From Streptomyces sp. CBMA123 (GTDB lineage Bacteria; Actinomycetota; Actinomycetes; Streptomycetales; Streptomycetaceae), in the NCBI RefSeq assembly GCF_014596465.1, contig NZ_MECK01000479.1, forward strand, positions 1 through 45,425: a DNA stretch of 45,425 bases, written 5' to 3'. The position numbers and the translations under genes were made by a program. Position 1 is the first letter of the stretch, and each line of letters starts with the position of its first letter. Below are positions 22,392-32,507 of this stretch, one piece after another. Below the pieces are notes generated by a model, which saw nothing but the letters and a program-made list of their open reading frames with translations, did not search any database and was not told where the DNA came from.

Positions 22392-23144
22392 CTAACTCCC
22401 CGTCGCGGGCGCCAGGATGGCGAGGATGACCCGGTCCAGGGTGCGGTCGAAGGCCTGGTCCGGGTCGGCGGGCGGGCCGGCGGTGGCGAAGGCCTGGGCG
22501 AGGTTGGGGTAGGCGCCGCTCATCGCCGCCTGGGTGAGGTAACCGACCATCTCCGCCTGCCACTTGGCGCCTGCGGCGGCCGTCCGCTCGTACTGGGCGA
22601 ACTGGCAGATGAAGCCGTTGAACATCGCCATCGCCTCCATCCGGGTGCCGCCCGGCAGGCCGGTGGGGGCGGTGACGGCGAGGAAGTGGTCGGTGTAGCG
22701 CAGGGCGTTGGGGCCGATGCCGGGGCGGGCGATGACCAGGCCGGGCAGCCACGGGTGGCGGCGGAAGAGGGTGAGCTGCTCGTGGGCCAGGCTCGCGAGG
22801 TCGGCCCGGACGTCGCCGCTGGGCGCGGGGGGTAGCCGGTACTCGCCGCAGGCGGCGTCGAGCATCAGGTCGAGCAGGTGCTCCTTCTTCGGCACGTAGT
22901 TGTAGAGCGACATGGTGCCCGCGCCGAGCGCGGCCGCGACCCGGCGCATCGAGACGGCGTCCAGGCCCTCGGCGTCGGCGATCGCGATGGCGGCCGCGGC
23001 GATCGAGTCGCGGCTGTGGGCCGGCCGGGGGCCGCGGCCGGTGCGCTCGGGGCGCAGCCAGATCAGTTCGGGGGCCTCGGGGGGCACCGGCTTCTGGGGT
23101 TCTTCGGGTCGCGCTGGACTGTTCGGGGGCTTGCTGGACGGCAC
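22392..23144 (-). CDS. TetR-family repressor, likely controls the adjacent ABC exporter
   Basis: A 250-aa TetR regulator with a Pro-rich N-terminal tail before the helix-turn-helix (SRDSIAAAAIAIADAEGLDA, VSMRRVAAALGAGTMSLYNY, VPKKEHLLDLMLD) and a TetR_C-type ligand domain. GTG at 23144 has GAGGTGAT seven bases upstream; the ATG at 23168 lacks a ribosome site. It faces the DrrAB-type exporter genes across two palindromes, the layout of a ligand-responsive efflux switch. Confidence 0.85.
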   Translation of the reverse strand: MPSSKPPNSPARPEEPQKPVPPEAPELIWLRPERTGRGPRPAHSRDSIAAAAIAIADAEGLDAVSMRRVAAALGAGTMSLYNYVPKKEHLLDLMLDAACGEYRLPPAPSGDVRADLASLAHEQLTLFRRHPWLPGLVIARPGIGPNALRYTDHFLAVTAPTGLPGGTRMEAMAMFNGFICQFAQYERTAAAGAKWQAEMVGYLTQAAMSGAYPNLAQAFATAGPPADPDQAFDRTLDRVILAILAPATGS

Positions 23145-23169
23145 TGGAAGATCACCTCGCTCCCCCATC

Positions 23170-23233
23170 TTAGATACGTACGGCGTACGTAGTACGATGG
23201 CGGCTGCGCGCACTTCTACGTACGCTGTACCTA
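23170..23233. promoter_or_regulatory. Promoter with two TetR operators
   Basis: O1 (23175-23191) is a perfect palindrome: TACGTACG, a central G, CGTACGTA. O2 (23217-23233) is the same 17-mer with three mismatches, 42 bp away (four helical turns). A plus-strand promoter TTAGAT - 17 bp - TACGAT (23170-23175, 23193-23198) has O1 exactly in its spacer, so repressor binding would block the exporter promoter. Confidence 0.8.
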
Positions 23234-23248
23234 GAGAAGGGCAGAGCC

Positions 23249-24225
<977 letters not shown>

Positions 24226-24226
<1 letters not shown>

Positions 24227-25053
24227 TGTCCACCGCCACCGCCGCGTACACCGCCTCACGCCCCTCGACCGGCGCCCGGCTGGTCTCCGACACCGGCACC
24301 TCGATGCTCCGCATCCTGCTCAACTACCGCCACTCGCCCGGCCTGTTGGCCGCCTCGCTGGGTGTGCCGGTGGTCATGGTGGTGGTCTTCGGGTACGTCT
24401 TCGGCAGCGCCATGCAGGTGCCCGGCGGCGGGGACTACCGGGAGTTCCTGATGCCCGGACTGTTCGCCATGGTCGCCACCAACGGCATCATGCCCACCAT
24501 GGTCGGCGCCGCCCGCGACGTCGGCCGCGGGGTCACCGACCGGCTGCGCTCGATGCCGGTCTCCCGCACCGGACTGCTGCTCGGGCAGACCCTCGCCGAC
24601 CTGCTGGTGACCGTGGTCGTCCTGACCCTGCTCACGCTGGTCGGGCTGGCCACCGGCTGGCGCGCCCGGCACGGCGCCGCCGACGCGCTGGAGGCGTTCG
24701 CGCTGCTACTGCTCTTCCGGTTCGTGATGACCTGGGTCGGCACCCTGCTCGGCCTGGCCGTCGGCAAGGAGGAGGCGGCCGGTCAACTCTCCGTCGTCGT
24801 CTTCCCGTTGGCGATGGTCACCAACGCCTACGTGCCCACCGGCGGGATGCCCGGCTGGCTGCGGGTGGTCGCCGACTGGAACCCGATCAGCTCGGTGGTC
24901 GAGGCCGCCCGCGAGCTGTTCGGCAACCCGACGGCGCCCGGCTCCGCCTGGCCGATGCAGCACGCCGTGCCGGCCACGCTGCTGTGGAGCGCCGCGCTGC
25001 TGGTGCTCTGCGGGCCGCTGGCCGTGCGGAAGTTCGCCACGCACGGGCGGTGA
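24226..25053 (+). CDS. ABC-2 permease, DrrB family
   Basis: A 275-aa membrane protein with six hydrophobic helices (examples: LLAASLGVPVVMVVVFGYVF; LADLLVTVVVLTLLTLVGLA; LLLLFRFVMTWVGTLLGLAV; the last ALLVLCGPLAV). The ABC-2 signature region MVTNAYVPTGGMPGWLR followed by NPISSVVEAARELF is typical of DrrB. It partners the ATPase encoded immediately upstream (TGATG overlap). Confidence 0.95.
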
Positions 25054-25136
25054 AGCCGGCCAACCACGGGCGGTGAACCGCCCGGTCGCCGGAATGTGCT
25101 GGACACCGCGGCCGGTGTGGCCTTAGGTGGGGCGCC

Positions 25137-26123
25137 ATGGAGTACACCCACCTCGGCCGTACCGGCCTGACCGTCTCCCGCCTCTGCCTCGGCACCATGA
25201 ACTTCGGCCCCCACACCGAAGAAGCCGACGCCCACCGCCTGATGGACACCGCGCACGAGCGCGGCATCAACTTCTTCGACACCGCCAACTCCTACGGCCG
25301 CGACCCCGAGGGCAACCTCATGGGGCGCACCGAGGAGATCATCGGCCGCTGGTTCGCCCAGGGCGGCGGCCGCCGCGAGCGCACCGTCCTCGCCACCAAG
25401 GCCTACGCGAACATGAGCGACTGGCCCAACGAGGGCAAGCTCTCCGCGCTCGCCATCCGCAAGGCCGTCGAGGCCAGCCTGCGCCGGCTCCAGACCGACC
25501 ACATCGACCTGTACCAGATGCACCACATCGACCGGGCCACGCCCTGGGAGGAGATCTGGCAGGCGATGGAGCTGCTGGTCGCCCAGGGAAAGATCATCTA
25601 CGTCGGCTCCAGCAACTTCGCCGGCTGGCACCTCGCCCGGGCCCAGGAGGCCGCCCGCTCCCGGCACTTCCTCGGCCTGGTCAGCGAGCAGTCCCTCTAC
25701 AACCTGCTCGACCGGACGGTCGAACTGGAGGTCATTCCCGCCCTCCAGCACTACGGCCTCGGGCTGATCCCGTGGTCCCCGCTGCGCAGCGGCCTGCTCG
25801 GCGGCATCCTGCGCAAGGAGCGCGAGGGCACCCGCGGCCGCAGCGCCACGGGCTACGCGAGCGACCTCCTCGACCAGTACCGCGAGCAGCTCCAGGCCTA
25901 CGAGGACTTCGCCGACGAACTCGGCACCGACCCGGCCGTCCTCGCCCTCGGCTGGCTGCTCTCCCGCCCGGCCGTCACCGCGCCGATCATCGGCCCCCGC
26001 ACCCCGGCCCACCTCGACGCCGCCCTCGCCGCGCTCGACCTGGAGCTGGACCAGAAGACCCTGGACCGCCTCGACGAACTCTTCCCCGGCCACAAGCCCG
26101 CCCCGGAGGACTACGCCTGGTAG
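25137..26123 (+). CDS. Aldo/keto reductase (YhdN/Tas-type)
   Basis: A 328-aa NADPH-dependent (alpha/beta)8 oxidoreductase. The tetrad is Asp48 (NFFDTANSYG), Tyr53, Lys88 (VLATKAY) and His128/129 (DLYQMHHID). The C-terminal cofactor site includes WSPLRSGLL and PIIGPRTPAHLDAAL. Substrate is unknown. It stands alone 83 bases after the exporter genes, with AGGTGG before the ATG. Confidence 0.9.
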   Translation: MEYTHLGRTGLTVSRLCLGTMNFGPHTEEADAHRLMDTAHERGINFFDTANSYGRDPEGNLMGRTEEIIGRWFAQGGGRRERTVLATKAYANMSDWPNEGKLSALAIRKAVEASLRRLQTDHIDLYQMHHIDRATPWEEIWQAMELLVAQGKIIYVGSSNFAGWHLARAQEAARSRHFLGLVSEQSLYNLLDRTVELEVIPALQHYGLGLIPWSPLRSGLLGGILRKEREGTRGRSATGYASDLLDQYREQLQAYEDFADELGTDPAVLALGWLLSRPAVTAPIIGPRTPAHLDAALAALDLELDQKTLDRLDELFPGHKPAPEDYAW

Positions 26124-26179
26124 GCGGCCGAACCCGGCCTCTGGTCAAGGTCCCGTGACCTCGGCCAGAGGCCGTACGC

Positions 26180-29100
26180 TCACGGCCCGATCAGCGGCAG
26201 CACGGTTCCGTCGTCGGCCAGGGCGGCTGCCAGGAGGTCCCGATGCGGAACGTCATCGGTCGCGAACCCGTACCTGGTCCTCAGCAGCTCGACGAAGGCC
26301 TCGGTATTGGGAGTCCGGACGGCCGTACCCAGTCCCCAGCGTCGGCGGCCGACTGCGAGCGCTGCCGTGCGGAGGGCCGAACGCATGCCCTCCGGCGTCA
26401 GCGTCGACAGGACGACCGAGACCGACCCCTCGCTCTCCCGTTGCCGCGTGAGTGATTTCAGCCGCTCCGGAGCTACGTCGGGGGTGAGCAGACCCGCGGC
26501 ACGCGCCCGGACATTGATCGAGATGTTCGTCATCGCCAGCAGCAGGTGCCAGTCCAGCCAGCCCTCGTCGCGGAGTTCGCGGAGGCCGACGATCGTCGTG
26601 GGATCGGACAGGGCCCGCGGAAGCGTTCGGTCGATCAGGGTGGGGAAGTACGCGTAGTTGTCGCGGATCTCCGCCAGGGCGGCGGCGTGGTCGTATCCGG
26701 GCCCGGGCCCGTTCCGGGCCCGGAGGACTTCGGCAGTGGCCGGCCGGTAGCCCGGGCCCGTCAAGGGGGCGACCCGTGCTCCGGCGGCCGTCGTGTAGTG
26801 CGACTCACCGAGGAGGGCGGCGGATTCGTCGTAGGGGCGCGCGACGTAGAGCTTGTGGTGCAATCCGTTCTCGAACGCTCGGCGCACGGTGTCCATGAAT
26901 GCCCTCGGGGGACGGGCGCTGAGATGGGCGATGAGGTAGACGAGCGTCGACGCCAGTTCGTGCTCCAAGGCCGCCGGGTCCGCCGACTCGTGGTACGGGC
27001 TGAGCGCGACCGCGCAGGTGACGCCGTCGTTGCCCGGTTCGAACGAGACCACTCCGGGCCTGCCGGTGTCCACGGTGACGTCGATCCGTACGTCCTGGAC
27101 CAGGAAGACGGGATCCTGCGGCACCAGTTCGACCAGCAGGACCTGTGCGGCGGCGACCAGGCGTTCGGCGGCGAGCACGGTGGCCCGGTCGTTCCGGCAG
27201 GAGACCCACCAGGTCGTTCCCAGGGCCGAGAAAGCCAGGGTGCGCCGGGGCCCGAGGTCACCGAACGGTCGCCCGGCCAACTGCTCGTCGGTGGCGGTCG
27301 TGAGTCCTTCCTCGGTGAAGGTGTAGGCCGGCCGGACGTCGTCCAGCGCCTCGGTGAGATCCCGCTCGAAGGCGGCGTCGTCCAAGGCCGAACGGAGGAC
27401 CGGCAGGATCTCCGGCCGGAAGCGCTCGGCCGTCAGCAGCGGCGTGAGGGCGGCGAAGTCGACGGCTCCGAGGCCGGGGTGGGCATCCCGGTCGAAGGCC
27501 TGTTCGGCCAGGGCAGCGTGGGCCTTCACGGCGATTCCCGCGAGGGCCGTCGCATCGGTCCACATTCCGGCTGCGTAGGCGTGGTGCATGGCTTCGGTGA
27601 GTGCCTCCGGTACCAGGTCGTGCAGGGACTCGTCCTCGGATGACAGGGCGATCAGCGCGGCAGCGAGTGAGTACTGCTTGGCGGCGTACACCAGACGGAG
27701 TTCCCCGTAGATCCGTCCGATGAGCCGCATCGCGAGCAGCGAGCCGCGCAGGGTGTCCCCGTGCCACCAGTTGAGCTTGACGTCGTGCAGCTCCCGGAGG
27801 GCCTGTAGGGGTCTGCCGGCGCGACGGAAGGACATGGCCCGGGCTCTCGCCCGGGCGGCGATGGCACTGTCGCCCGCGGTGGCGCCCTCGGCGGTGTCGA
27901 GTGCGTCGCGGACGGCTTCGTAGCGCGGGTCGTCCGCGAGCGACGCGGCGAGCAGTTCGAAGAGCTGGATGACGTTTCCCACCGGGAACGCCCGGGCCGT
28001 CGGCAGGAGCGCGGCGAGCTGGGCGAGGTACCCCATGGCATCGTTGACATCGAGTGGCCGGTTCTCCGGAAGGTGCACGAGATCGATGTCCTCCTCCTCG
28101 AGCATGCGCCGGGCGATGGCGGAGGCCTCCTCCGGTGTGGGCAGGACACCCGGTTCGGGGCGCTCCACCTCGGTCCAGCGAGGATGCAGGCACAGATGCG
28201 CCGCGACGGACAGGAGCCGCACCCGTCGGATCGGTTGTGCGTCCACGTCCGTGGTGTCCAGCAGCGACCGGACGCGCTCGCGGAGTCGGAGGTTGCAGTG
28301 GCGGATCTCCTCCGGCAAGGCTGTTCCCAGCCGTCGGAGCCACGCACCGCCCCAGTACATCAACAGGATGCTTGCGTCCTCCAGGATGGACGGGAGGTCT
28401 GACGTCATGGCGTGCTGAACGACCGCCCTGATGTCTTCCTCGGCCCCGTCGAGTGTGTTGAGTCCGCGGAGCACCGCGACGGCGCACTCGTACCGGGCCC
28501 GGGCCGACAGATCGTCATCGGGGCGGTCCCGGACGAACTCACGCATGTAGCCGAGCCACTCCGGAAGGTCCACCCTGGCCTCGGCGTCGAACGTGGCATG
28601 CCGCAGGCCGTCGCGGATCTCGGAGTGCGCACCAGGGACCAGCCGCTTGAACTCGCGTTCGCGCAGCGCGGTGAGTGTCCGGGTGTACCAGTCGGGCTGA
28701 GGTTCTCCGGGGAGCTCCGGCACGAGGTTGGACGGAAGGTCGAGGAACCGCTGTGCGACCCAGAGCAGATCGCCCTCGGCCAGGAACTGGGCCACCGCGA
28801 GCCCGTCGAAGATCTCCAGACTGACATGATGGGTCTCCCGGGCGTGTTCCTGGAGGCGGTGCCGGACCGAGACCGGGATCTCGCTCACGGCGAAGAAGGC
28901 CACCCGGGCGACCCGTTCACCTCGGCCGCAGATGGACCGCAGGTCCGAGCGGATCTTGGCATCGAGCTGGTCCTTCTGGACCGAGGCGGCGACCACGAGC
29001 GGTTCGGTCGTCGCCCGTCCGACGAATCCGCCCGCTCCGGGAAGTTCGAGCGGCAGGTTGGTGTAGTAGGACTCGGCGTCGCGCCCCTGGTCGCCACCCG

Positions 29101-29272
29101 AACTCACCGGACCGGTGGCCGGCACGATGTTGCTGCTCAGCCGCCGCAGTGCGATCCGGTAGCTGATCTCCTCGAAGGTGTGGTGTTCGTTCCTGGCGGT
29201 CAGATGGTCCAGCTGGAAGCGGATGTAGCGCTCGGTCTCGATGGGGGGTGTCCTGCGGTCGTCGTCCCGCAC
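26180..29272 (-). CDS. Large protein: nuclease-like N-terminus plus helical-repeat body
   Basis: A 1030-aa protein. Residues 12-110 resemble Mrr-type PD-(D/E)xK nucleases: helix TFEEISYRIALRRL, then SSGGDQGRDAES (Asp61, Asp65) and a strand with AASVQKDQLDAKIRSDL (Gln99, Lys100). A segment with FFAVSEIPVSVRHRLQ and FDGLAVAQFLAEGDLLWVAQ follows to about residue 200. The rest is almost all amphipathic helices resembling TPR/HEAT-type repeats, up to a mixed C-terminus. GTG at 29272 has GGAGG 9 bases upstream; the earlier GTG at 29299 does not. Last gene of the cyclase operon, 169 bp after the previous stop. Nuclease activity is inference; the motif is not a perfect (D/E)xK. Confidence 0.65.
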   Translation of the reverse strand: MRDDDRRTPPIETERYIRFQLDHLTARNEHHTFEEISYRIALRRLSSNIVPATGPVSSGGDQGRDAESYYTNLPLELPGAGGFVGRATTEPLVVAASVQKDQLDAKIRSDLRSICGRGERVARVAFFAVSEIPVSVRHRLQEHARETHHVSLEIFDGLAVAQFLAEGDLLWVAQRFLDLPSNLVPELPGEPQPDWYTRTLTALREREFKRLVPGAHSEIRDGLRHATFDAEARVDLPEWLGYMREFVRDRPDDDLSARARYECAVAVLRGLNTLDGAEEDIRAVVQHAMTSDLPSILEDASILLMYWGGAWLRRLGTALPEEIRHCNLRLRERVRSLLDTTDVDAQPIRRVRLLSVAAHLCLHPRWTEVERPEPGVLPTPEEASAIARRMLEEEDIDLVHLPENRPLDVNDAMGYLAQLAALLPTARAFPVGNVIQLFELLAASLADDPRYEAVRDALDTAEGATAGDSAIAARARARAMSFRRAGRPLQALRELHDVKLNWWHGDTLRGSLLAMRLIGRIYGELRLVYAAKQYSLAAALIALSSEDESLHDLVPEALTEAMHHAYAAGMWTDATALAGIAVKAHAALAEQAFDRDAHPGLGAVDFAALTPLLTAERFRPEILPVLRSALDDAAFERDLTEALDDVRPAYTFTEEGLTTATDEQLAGRPFGDLGPRRTLAFSALGTTWWVSCRNDRATVLAAERLVAAAQVLLVELVPQDPVFLVQDVRIDVTVDTGRPGVVSFEPGNDGVTCAVALSPYHESADPAALEHELASTLVYLIAHLSARPPRAFMDTVRRAFENGLHHKLYVARPYDESAALLGESHYTTAAGARVAPLTGPGYRPATAEVLRARNGPGPGYDHAAALAEIRDNYAYFPTLIDRTLPRALSDPTTIVGLRELRDEGWLDWHLLLAMTNISINVRARAAGLLTPDVAPERLKSLTRQRESEGSVSVVLSTLTPEGMRSALRTAALAVGRRRWGLGTAVRTPNTEAFVELLRTRYGFATDDVPHRDLLAAALADDGTVLPLIGP

Positions 29273-29441
29273 GGGTCTTTGCCTCCGGATCTCGTTCACG
29301 TCGACGGCGAGGAGTGCGTGACGTTCGGTCAGCGGCGCCCTGCTGCTGAAGGACAGCGGGCAGAGCGACCTCGAATGTGGTGTTCGGGCACGGCGGGCGC
29401 GGGAGACCGGGCTTCCCGGGCCCGCCGGGGTGCGCCGGAGG

Positions 29442-30569
29442 TCACACGAGGGAGTTGGCGCGTCGGTCCCACGTCTCGACCCGGGACATGGTCTCGGTGA
29501 GGAGGTCCAGGGCGGAGATGATGTCCCTGCCCGGAGCCCGGAGGTCGCGGCTCGTGGTGGTGAGCCACTCCATCGTCATCCTGAACAGCCGGAGGGTCTC
29601 CAGGCCTTCTCGCGCCGCCCGGGACATACCGATGAGCTGCAACAGGAAGTCGCGGGCCTCCGTGCCTTCCGACAGCTGCGGCGCCGTGTCGAACACGTCG
29701 AGTGACGCGTGCACGGTCGAGTCGATCCCCGGCATGCGCGAGGCGACATCCGCCGCGCAGGCCCTGAGCTCCGCGGCAGGCCGGTCGAGGGCTGTGGCGA
29801 ACCGCCGAGCCACCGCGAGTGCTGCGAACGGCTGGCTGCCCTTCGCGGTGGAGCGCTCCATCTCAGGCCCGAACTTCTCCGCCAGCGCGGCAATGGTGGT
29901 GACCAGACCGGTCATGCTCTCGATGCCCTGCGTCATCAGGTCCATCTCGGCCTCGACGGCGGCGAAACGGTCGATCAGGCCCGGTGGGCCCTCAGCGTCG
30001 CCCTCGGCCCGTTCGGGTGCGGCGACGTCGTCCCGTGAGCGGAGGCCGAGCAGGATCCGGGCGGGGGTGAGCGGGGAGCACCCCTCCTGAAGACCCCGGT
30101 CCACTGCCTTCTGCAACTCCTTGCGAGCAGCCACCAAGCCGCTGCGGGAACGCTCGAAGAGGATCGTTCGGATCGGCGAGACGTCGAACGGGAGCCGGCC
30201 GTGCTCGCCGATGTGGATGGTCGGGAGGCCGGTCGTATGACGAAGGCCGAGTTCGTACATGACATCGGCGTCTCCGCCGGTGACGTCGGCGATGACGATG
30301 TCGGACCGGAGCACGTGCCGACAGATCAGCTCCGTGATCTCACCGGCCCGCTGGATCCGTTCGGAGCGGAGCGGCTCGATCCCGAGGGCCGCGCAAGCGG
30401 GACGGATGACCTGCTCGAAGGTTTCGAGGGAGGACTCGTAGGACTCCCGGGCGGTACTGCCGACCTCGGCGTGCCGGTTCCCGATGGGACCGACGACCAA
30501 GCAGGTCAGCAGTTCTGTGGCGCCGTCCGGCCGGGGCGGCTCCGACTGGGCGATCATGGGCATCGCCAT
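29442..30569 (-). CDS. Nucleoside deoxyribosyltransferase/TIR-like domain protein
   Basis: A 375-aa protein. Residues 20-165 form a Rossmann-like domain of the deoxyribosyltransferase/TIR-like kind: CLVVGPIGNRHAE, FEQVIRPACAALGIE, AGEITELICRHVLRSDIVIA with DVTG (Asp95), then DADVMYELGLRHTTGLP (Glu106) and PFDVSPIRTILFERS. Such domains bind or hydrolyse NAD or nucleotides and are recurrent in bacterial defence genes. Residues 200-375 are helical, possibly for oligomerisation. ATG shares one base with the upstream stop (TGATG). Acts presumably in the cytoplasm; enzymatic activity is unproven. Confidence 0.7.
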   Translation of the reverse strand: MAMPMIAQSEPPRPDGATELLTCLVVGPIGNRHAEVGSTARESYESSLETFEQVIRPACAALGIEPLRSERIQRAGEITELICRHVLRSDIVIADVTGGDADVMYELGLRHTTGLPTIHIGEHGRLPFDVSPIRTILFERSRSGLVAARKELQKAVDRGLQEGCSPLTPARILLGLRSRDDVAAPERAEGDAEGPPGLIDRFAAVEAEMDLMTQGIESMTGLVTTIAALAEKFGPEMERSTAKGSQPFAALAVARRFATALDRPAAELRACAADVASRMPGIDSTVHASLDVFDTAPQLSEGTEARDFLLQLIGMSRAAREGLETLRLFRMTMEWLTTTSRDLRAPGRDIISALDLLTETMSRVETWDRRANSLV

Positions 30570-30868
30570 CACGAGAGGTCCTTCCAGTCGAGCCCGGGAA
30601 GTGACGGTGCGCTCACCCAGGTGTCCAGGTCTTCTGCGTAGAGCGGGAGCTCCTCGATGCCCAGGGCGGAGAGCATGCCTGCGGTGGGCACTCGGTAGCG
30701 GCGGCCGGTGCGGACGACCGGGCAGGGGAAGGCACCGCGCTGGATGAGGCGGTACGCGGTCTGGGTGCAGATGCCGAAGGCACGGGAGGCGGTCCGGACG
30801 TCGACGGCCAGAGGGAGACCGAACAACTCGGGGAAGGTCATCGCCCCAGGCGGGTGCGGGGCGGTCAA
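30569..30868 (-). CDS. Excisionase/MerR-type HTH protein
   Basis: A 99-aa DNA-binding protein of the HTH_17 type: LPLAVDVRTASRAFGICTQT, AYRLIQRGAFPCPVVRTGRR, YRVPTAGMLSALG. The TTG at 30868 is chosen because GGAGG lies seven bases upstream and the codon overlaps the preceding stop (TTGA); the ATG at 30841 lacks a ribosome site. Related proteins are excisionases or small regulators. It is coupled to the genes on both sides. Confidence 0.8.
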   Translation of the reverse strand: MTAPHPPGAMTFPELFGLPLAVDVRTASRAFGICTQTAYRLIQRGAFPCPVVRTGRRYRVPTAGMLSALGIEELPLYAEDLDTWVSAPSLPGLDWKDLS

Positions 30869-31614
30869 CGGACCGCCTCCGTCGGGCGCAGCGGGAGCGA
30901 TCCGAGCCGTGCACCCCGGTGCGGACGGAGCGTCCGACGGACGACGTCCCGCAGGCCGAGGTGCTCGGTGAGCTCACTGAGTCGTGCCGCTTCGAGATCC
31001 GACCGAGAGGTGAATCGCACCGGCGCCGCGAGGCCGTCGGCGCTGTCGGGGGGAGTGATCACGAGCTCCCACGCGGCATCGGTCGTCCTGGCGCCCCGGG
31101 CATCGGCGACGGCGGCGATGTCTTCGGTCGGGCGCTCGTCGGCCGAGCCGCGCGCGAAGGCCCAGCCCCTCCGGGCAGCGAACCGGAGCAAGTGGCCGCC
31201 GACATCGGGGTCGTCCGGAGAGATCTCGGCCAGCTGTTCCACGATGGCCAGCATGAGCTCGGACTCGAGGTCACGTCGGTCCGCCCGCAGACGGCCCGAG
31301 GCCTGGCGGACGACCTTCCGGAGTCGTGGCAGCGCGAGCCAGACCACGGCCTCGACCCAGCCGGTGACGTCGGTCGAGCCGATGGCGGCCGCCAGCGCGT
31401 CGTGCTGGGCCAGCGCGACGGCCTGCCGCCAGATTTCGTGACTCAGCTCGCTGCCCGTCGGCCGCTCCCAAAGGGCCGTGTGGGCCTGAGGAAGGTCGAG
31501 GTGGGCGATCCCTCCGCCGAACTCGATCGTGAGGACGGTCGGTCGCAGATGGGCGGCGGTGGTCACTCGCTGGTGGATGACGTCGAAGACACTGTTGTAG
31601 GTGATCAGAGCCAC
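30865..31614 (-). CDS. Unknown helical protein, weakly sigma-like
   Basis: A 249-aa protein starting (GTG) ALITYNSVFDVIHQRVTTAA, with a beta segment TVLTIEFGGGIAHLDLPQ and a basic helical core LPRLRKVVRQASGRLRADRR, DLESELMLAIVEQLAE that resembles sigma-70 region 2 helices. The DNA-binding region 4 is not evident. AAAGGA precedes the GTG by eight bases. It lies 26 bases after the cyclase gene and overlaps the HTH gene by four, so it is clearly in the operon. Function unknown. Confidence 0.65.
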   Translation of the reverse strand: MALITYNSVFDVIHQRVTTAAHLRPTVLTIEFGGGIAHLDLPQAHTALWERPTGSELSHEIWRQAVALAQHDALAAAIGSTDVTGWVEAVVWLALPRLRKVVRQASGRLRADRRDLESELMLAIVEQLAEISPDDPDVGGHLLRFAARRGWAFARGSADERPTEDIAAVADARGARTTDAAWELVITPPDSADGLAAPVRFTSRSDLEAARLSELTEHLGLRDVVRRTLRPHRGARLGSLPLRPTEAVR

Positions 31615-31640
31615 GGTTCGGTTCCTTTCGTTGAACGGCG

Positions 31641-32387
31641 TCAGGCGCGGTCGAAAAGGCGTCGGATCGTCGAGTGCAGGTGGCCGATCGTGCCCAGGAG
31701 AGCGAGCCACTTCGGCAGACTGAGGCGGTCGTGACCGGGTGCGGCGAGGAGGTTTCCGGAGGGGGTGGGGACGTAGACCCATGCCCACTCGCTGTCGTCC
31801 CGGCCGGGAACGGTCGCCAGGATCCGCTTGAAGAGGTCCGGGTGCAGGCCGGTGTAGCGGTGCCTGACCGCGTCCTGGTAGACCCGGTCGGAGAGGATCG
31901 CCACCAGGTGGGTGGTCGCCGGACTGGCGTGTGCCAGGAAAGCCTTGAGTTCGCGGGAGTCGAGCAATCGATGGAGGGCGTTCCTGGCGGGACCGTTGCC
32001 CTCCCCGGGGAGCCCCGAGGCGATGACGTGGCCGGCGTGGAGGCTGGCCCGCATCTGGAGGCGGACACGGTTCGGCTCGGCGTTGTGCCGGGCGAGCTCC
32101 CTGCGGAGGCAGTCCAGTCCGGGGTCGATGACGAACGGAAGGAGCTCCGGGGCGAACCCGAGAGCCAGACCGTCGCCGGAGTTGGAGATGAATCGCTTGG
32201 CCGTTCGGAGAGTGTCCAGCCCGGCGGCGGTGAAGGCGGCATCGAGGAGGGGCTCGAGATAGGCGCTCACCGGTGCGTGCACCACGCCGGGCATCGCGGT
32301 GAAGCCCCGCACATCCAGCCCGAGCAGGGCGTGGTACGGCGGTAGGGGCTGGCTGGAGTCGCCGGGGAGCTGGGGAGGTTCGGGCAA
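31641..32387 (-). CDS. Class III nucleotidyl cyclase-like protein
   Basis: A 248-aa protein with the landmarks of adenylyl/guanylyl/pyrimidine cyclases: YHALLGLDVRGFTAM with metal Asp25, the dimer-arm region, RFISNSGDGLALGF with metal Asp72 and Lys64 nearby in the base-recognition position, and RLQMRASLHAGHV (113-121) equal to the RxGIHxG segment. The C-terminal 100 residues are less like known cyclases. TTG at 32387 has AGGAGA five bases upstream. First gene of a five-gene operon, divergent from a Crp-type regulator. The product could be cAMP, cGMP, cCMP or cUMP; sequence alone does not tell. Confidence 0.7.
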   Translation of the reverse strand: MPEPPQLPGDSSQPLPPYHALLGLDVRGFTAMPGVVHAPVSAYLEPLLDAAFTAAGLDTLRTAKRFISNSGDGLALGFAPELLPFVIDPGLDCLRRELARHNAEPNRVRLQMRASLHAGHVIASGLPGEGNGPARNALHRLLDSRELKAFLAHASPATTHLVAILSDRVYQDAVRHRYTGLHPDLFKRILATVPGRDDSEWAWVYVPTPSGNLLAAPGHDRLSLPKWLALLGTIGHLHSTIRRLFDRA

Positions 32388-32507
32388 GGCGGTCTCCTGG
32401 CGGGGACATGGGGAACCACGGGGGATGTCCAACGGCCGACTGCGCGTCGGTGGCCAAGAGTGTGTGGGCGGAAGCGGATCGGTAGGGGGCCGTCGGCTCC
32501 TTATTGA

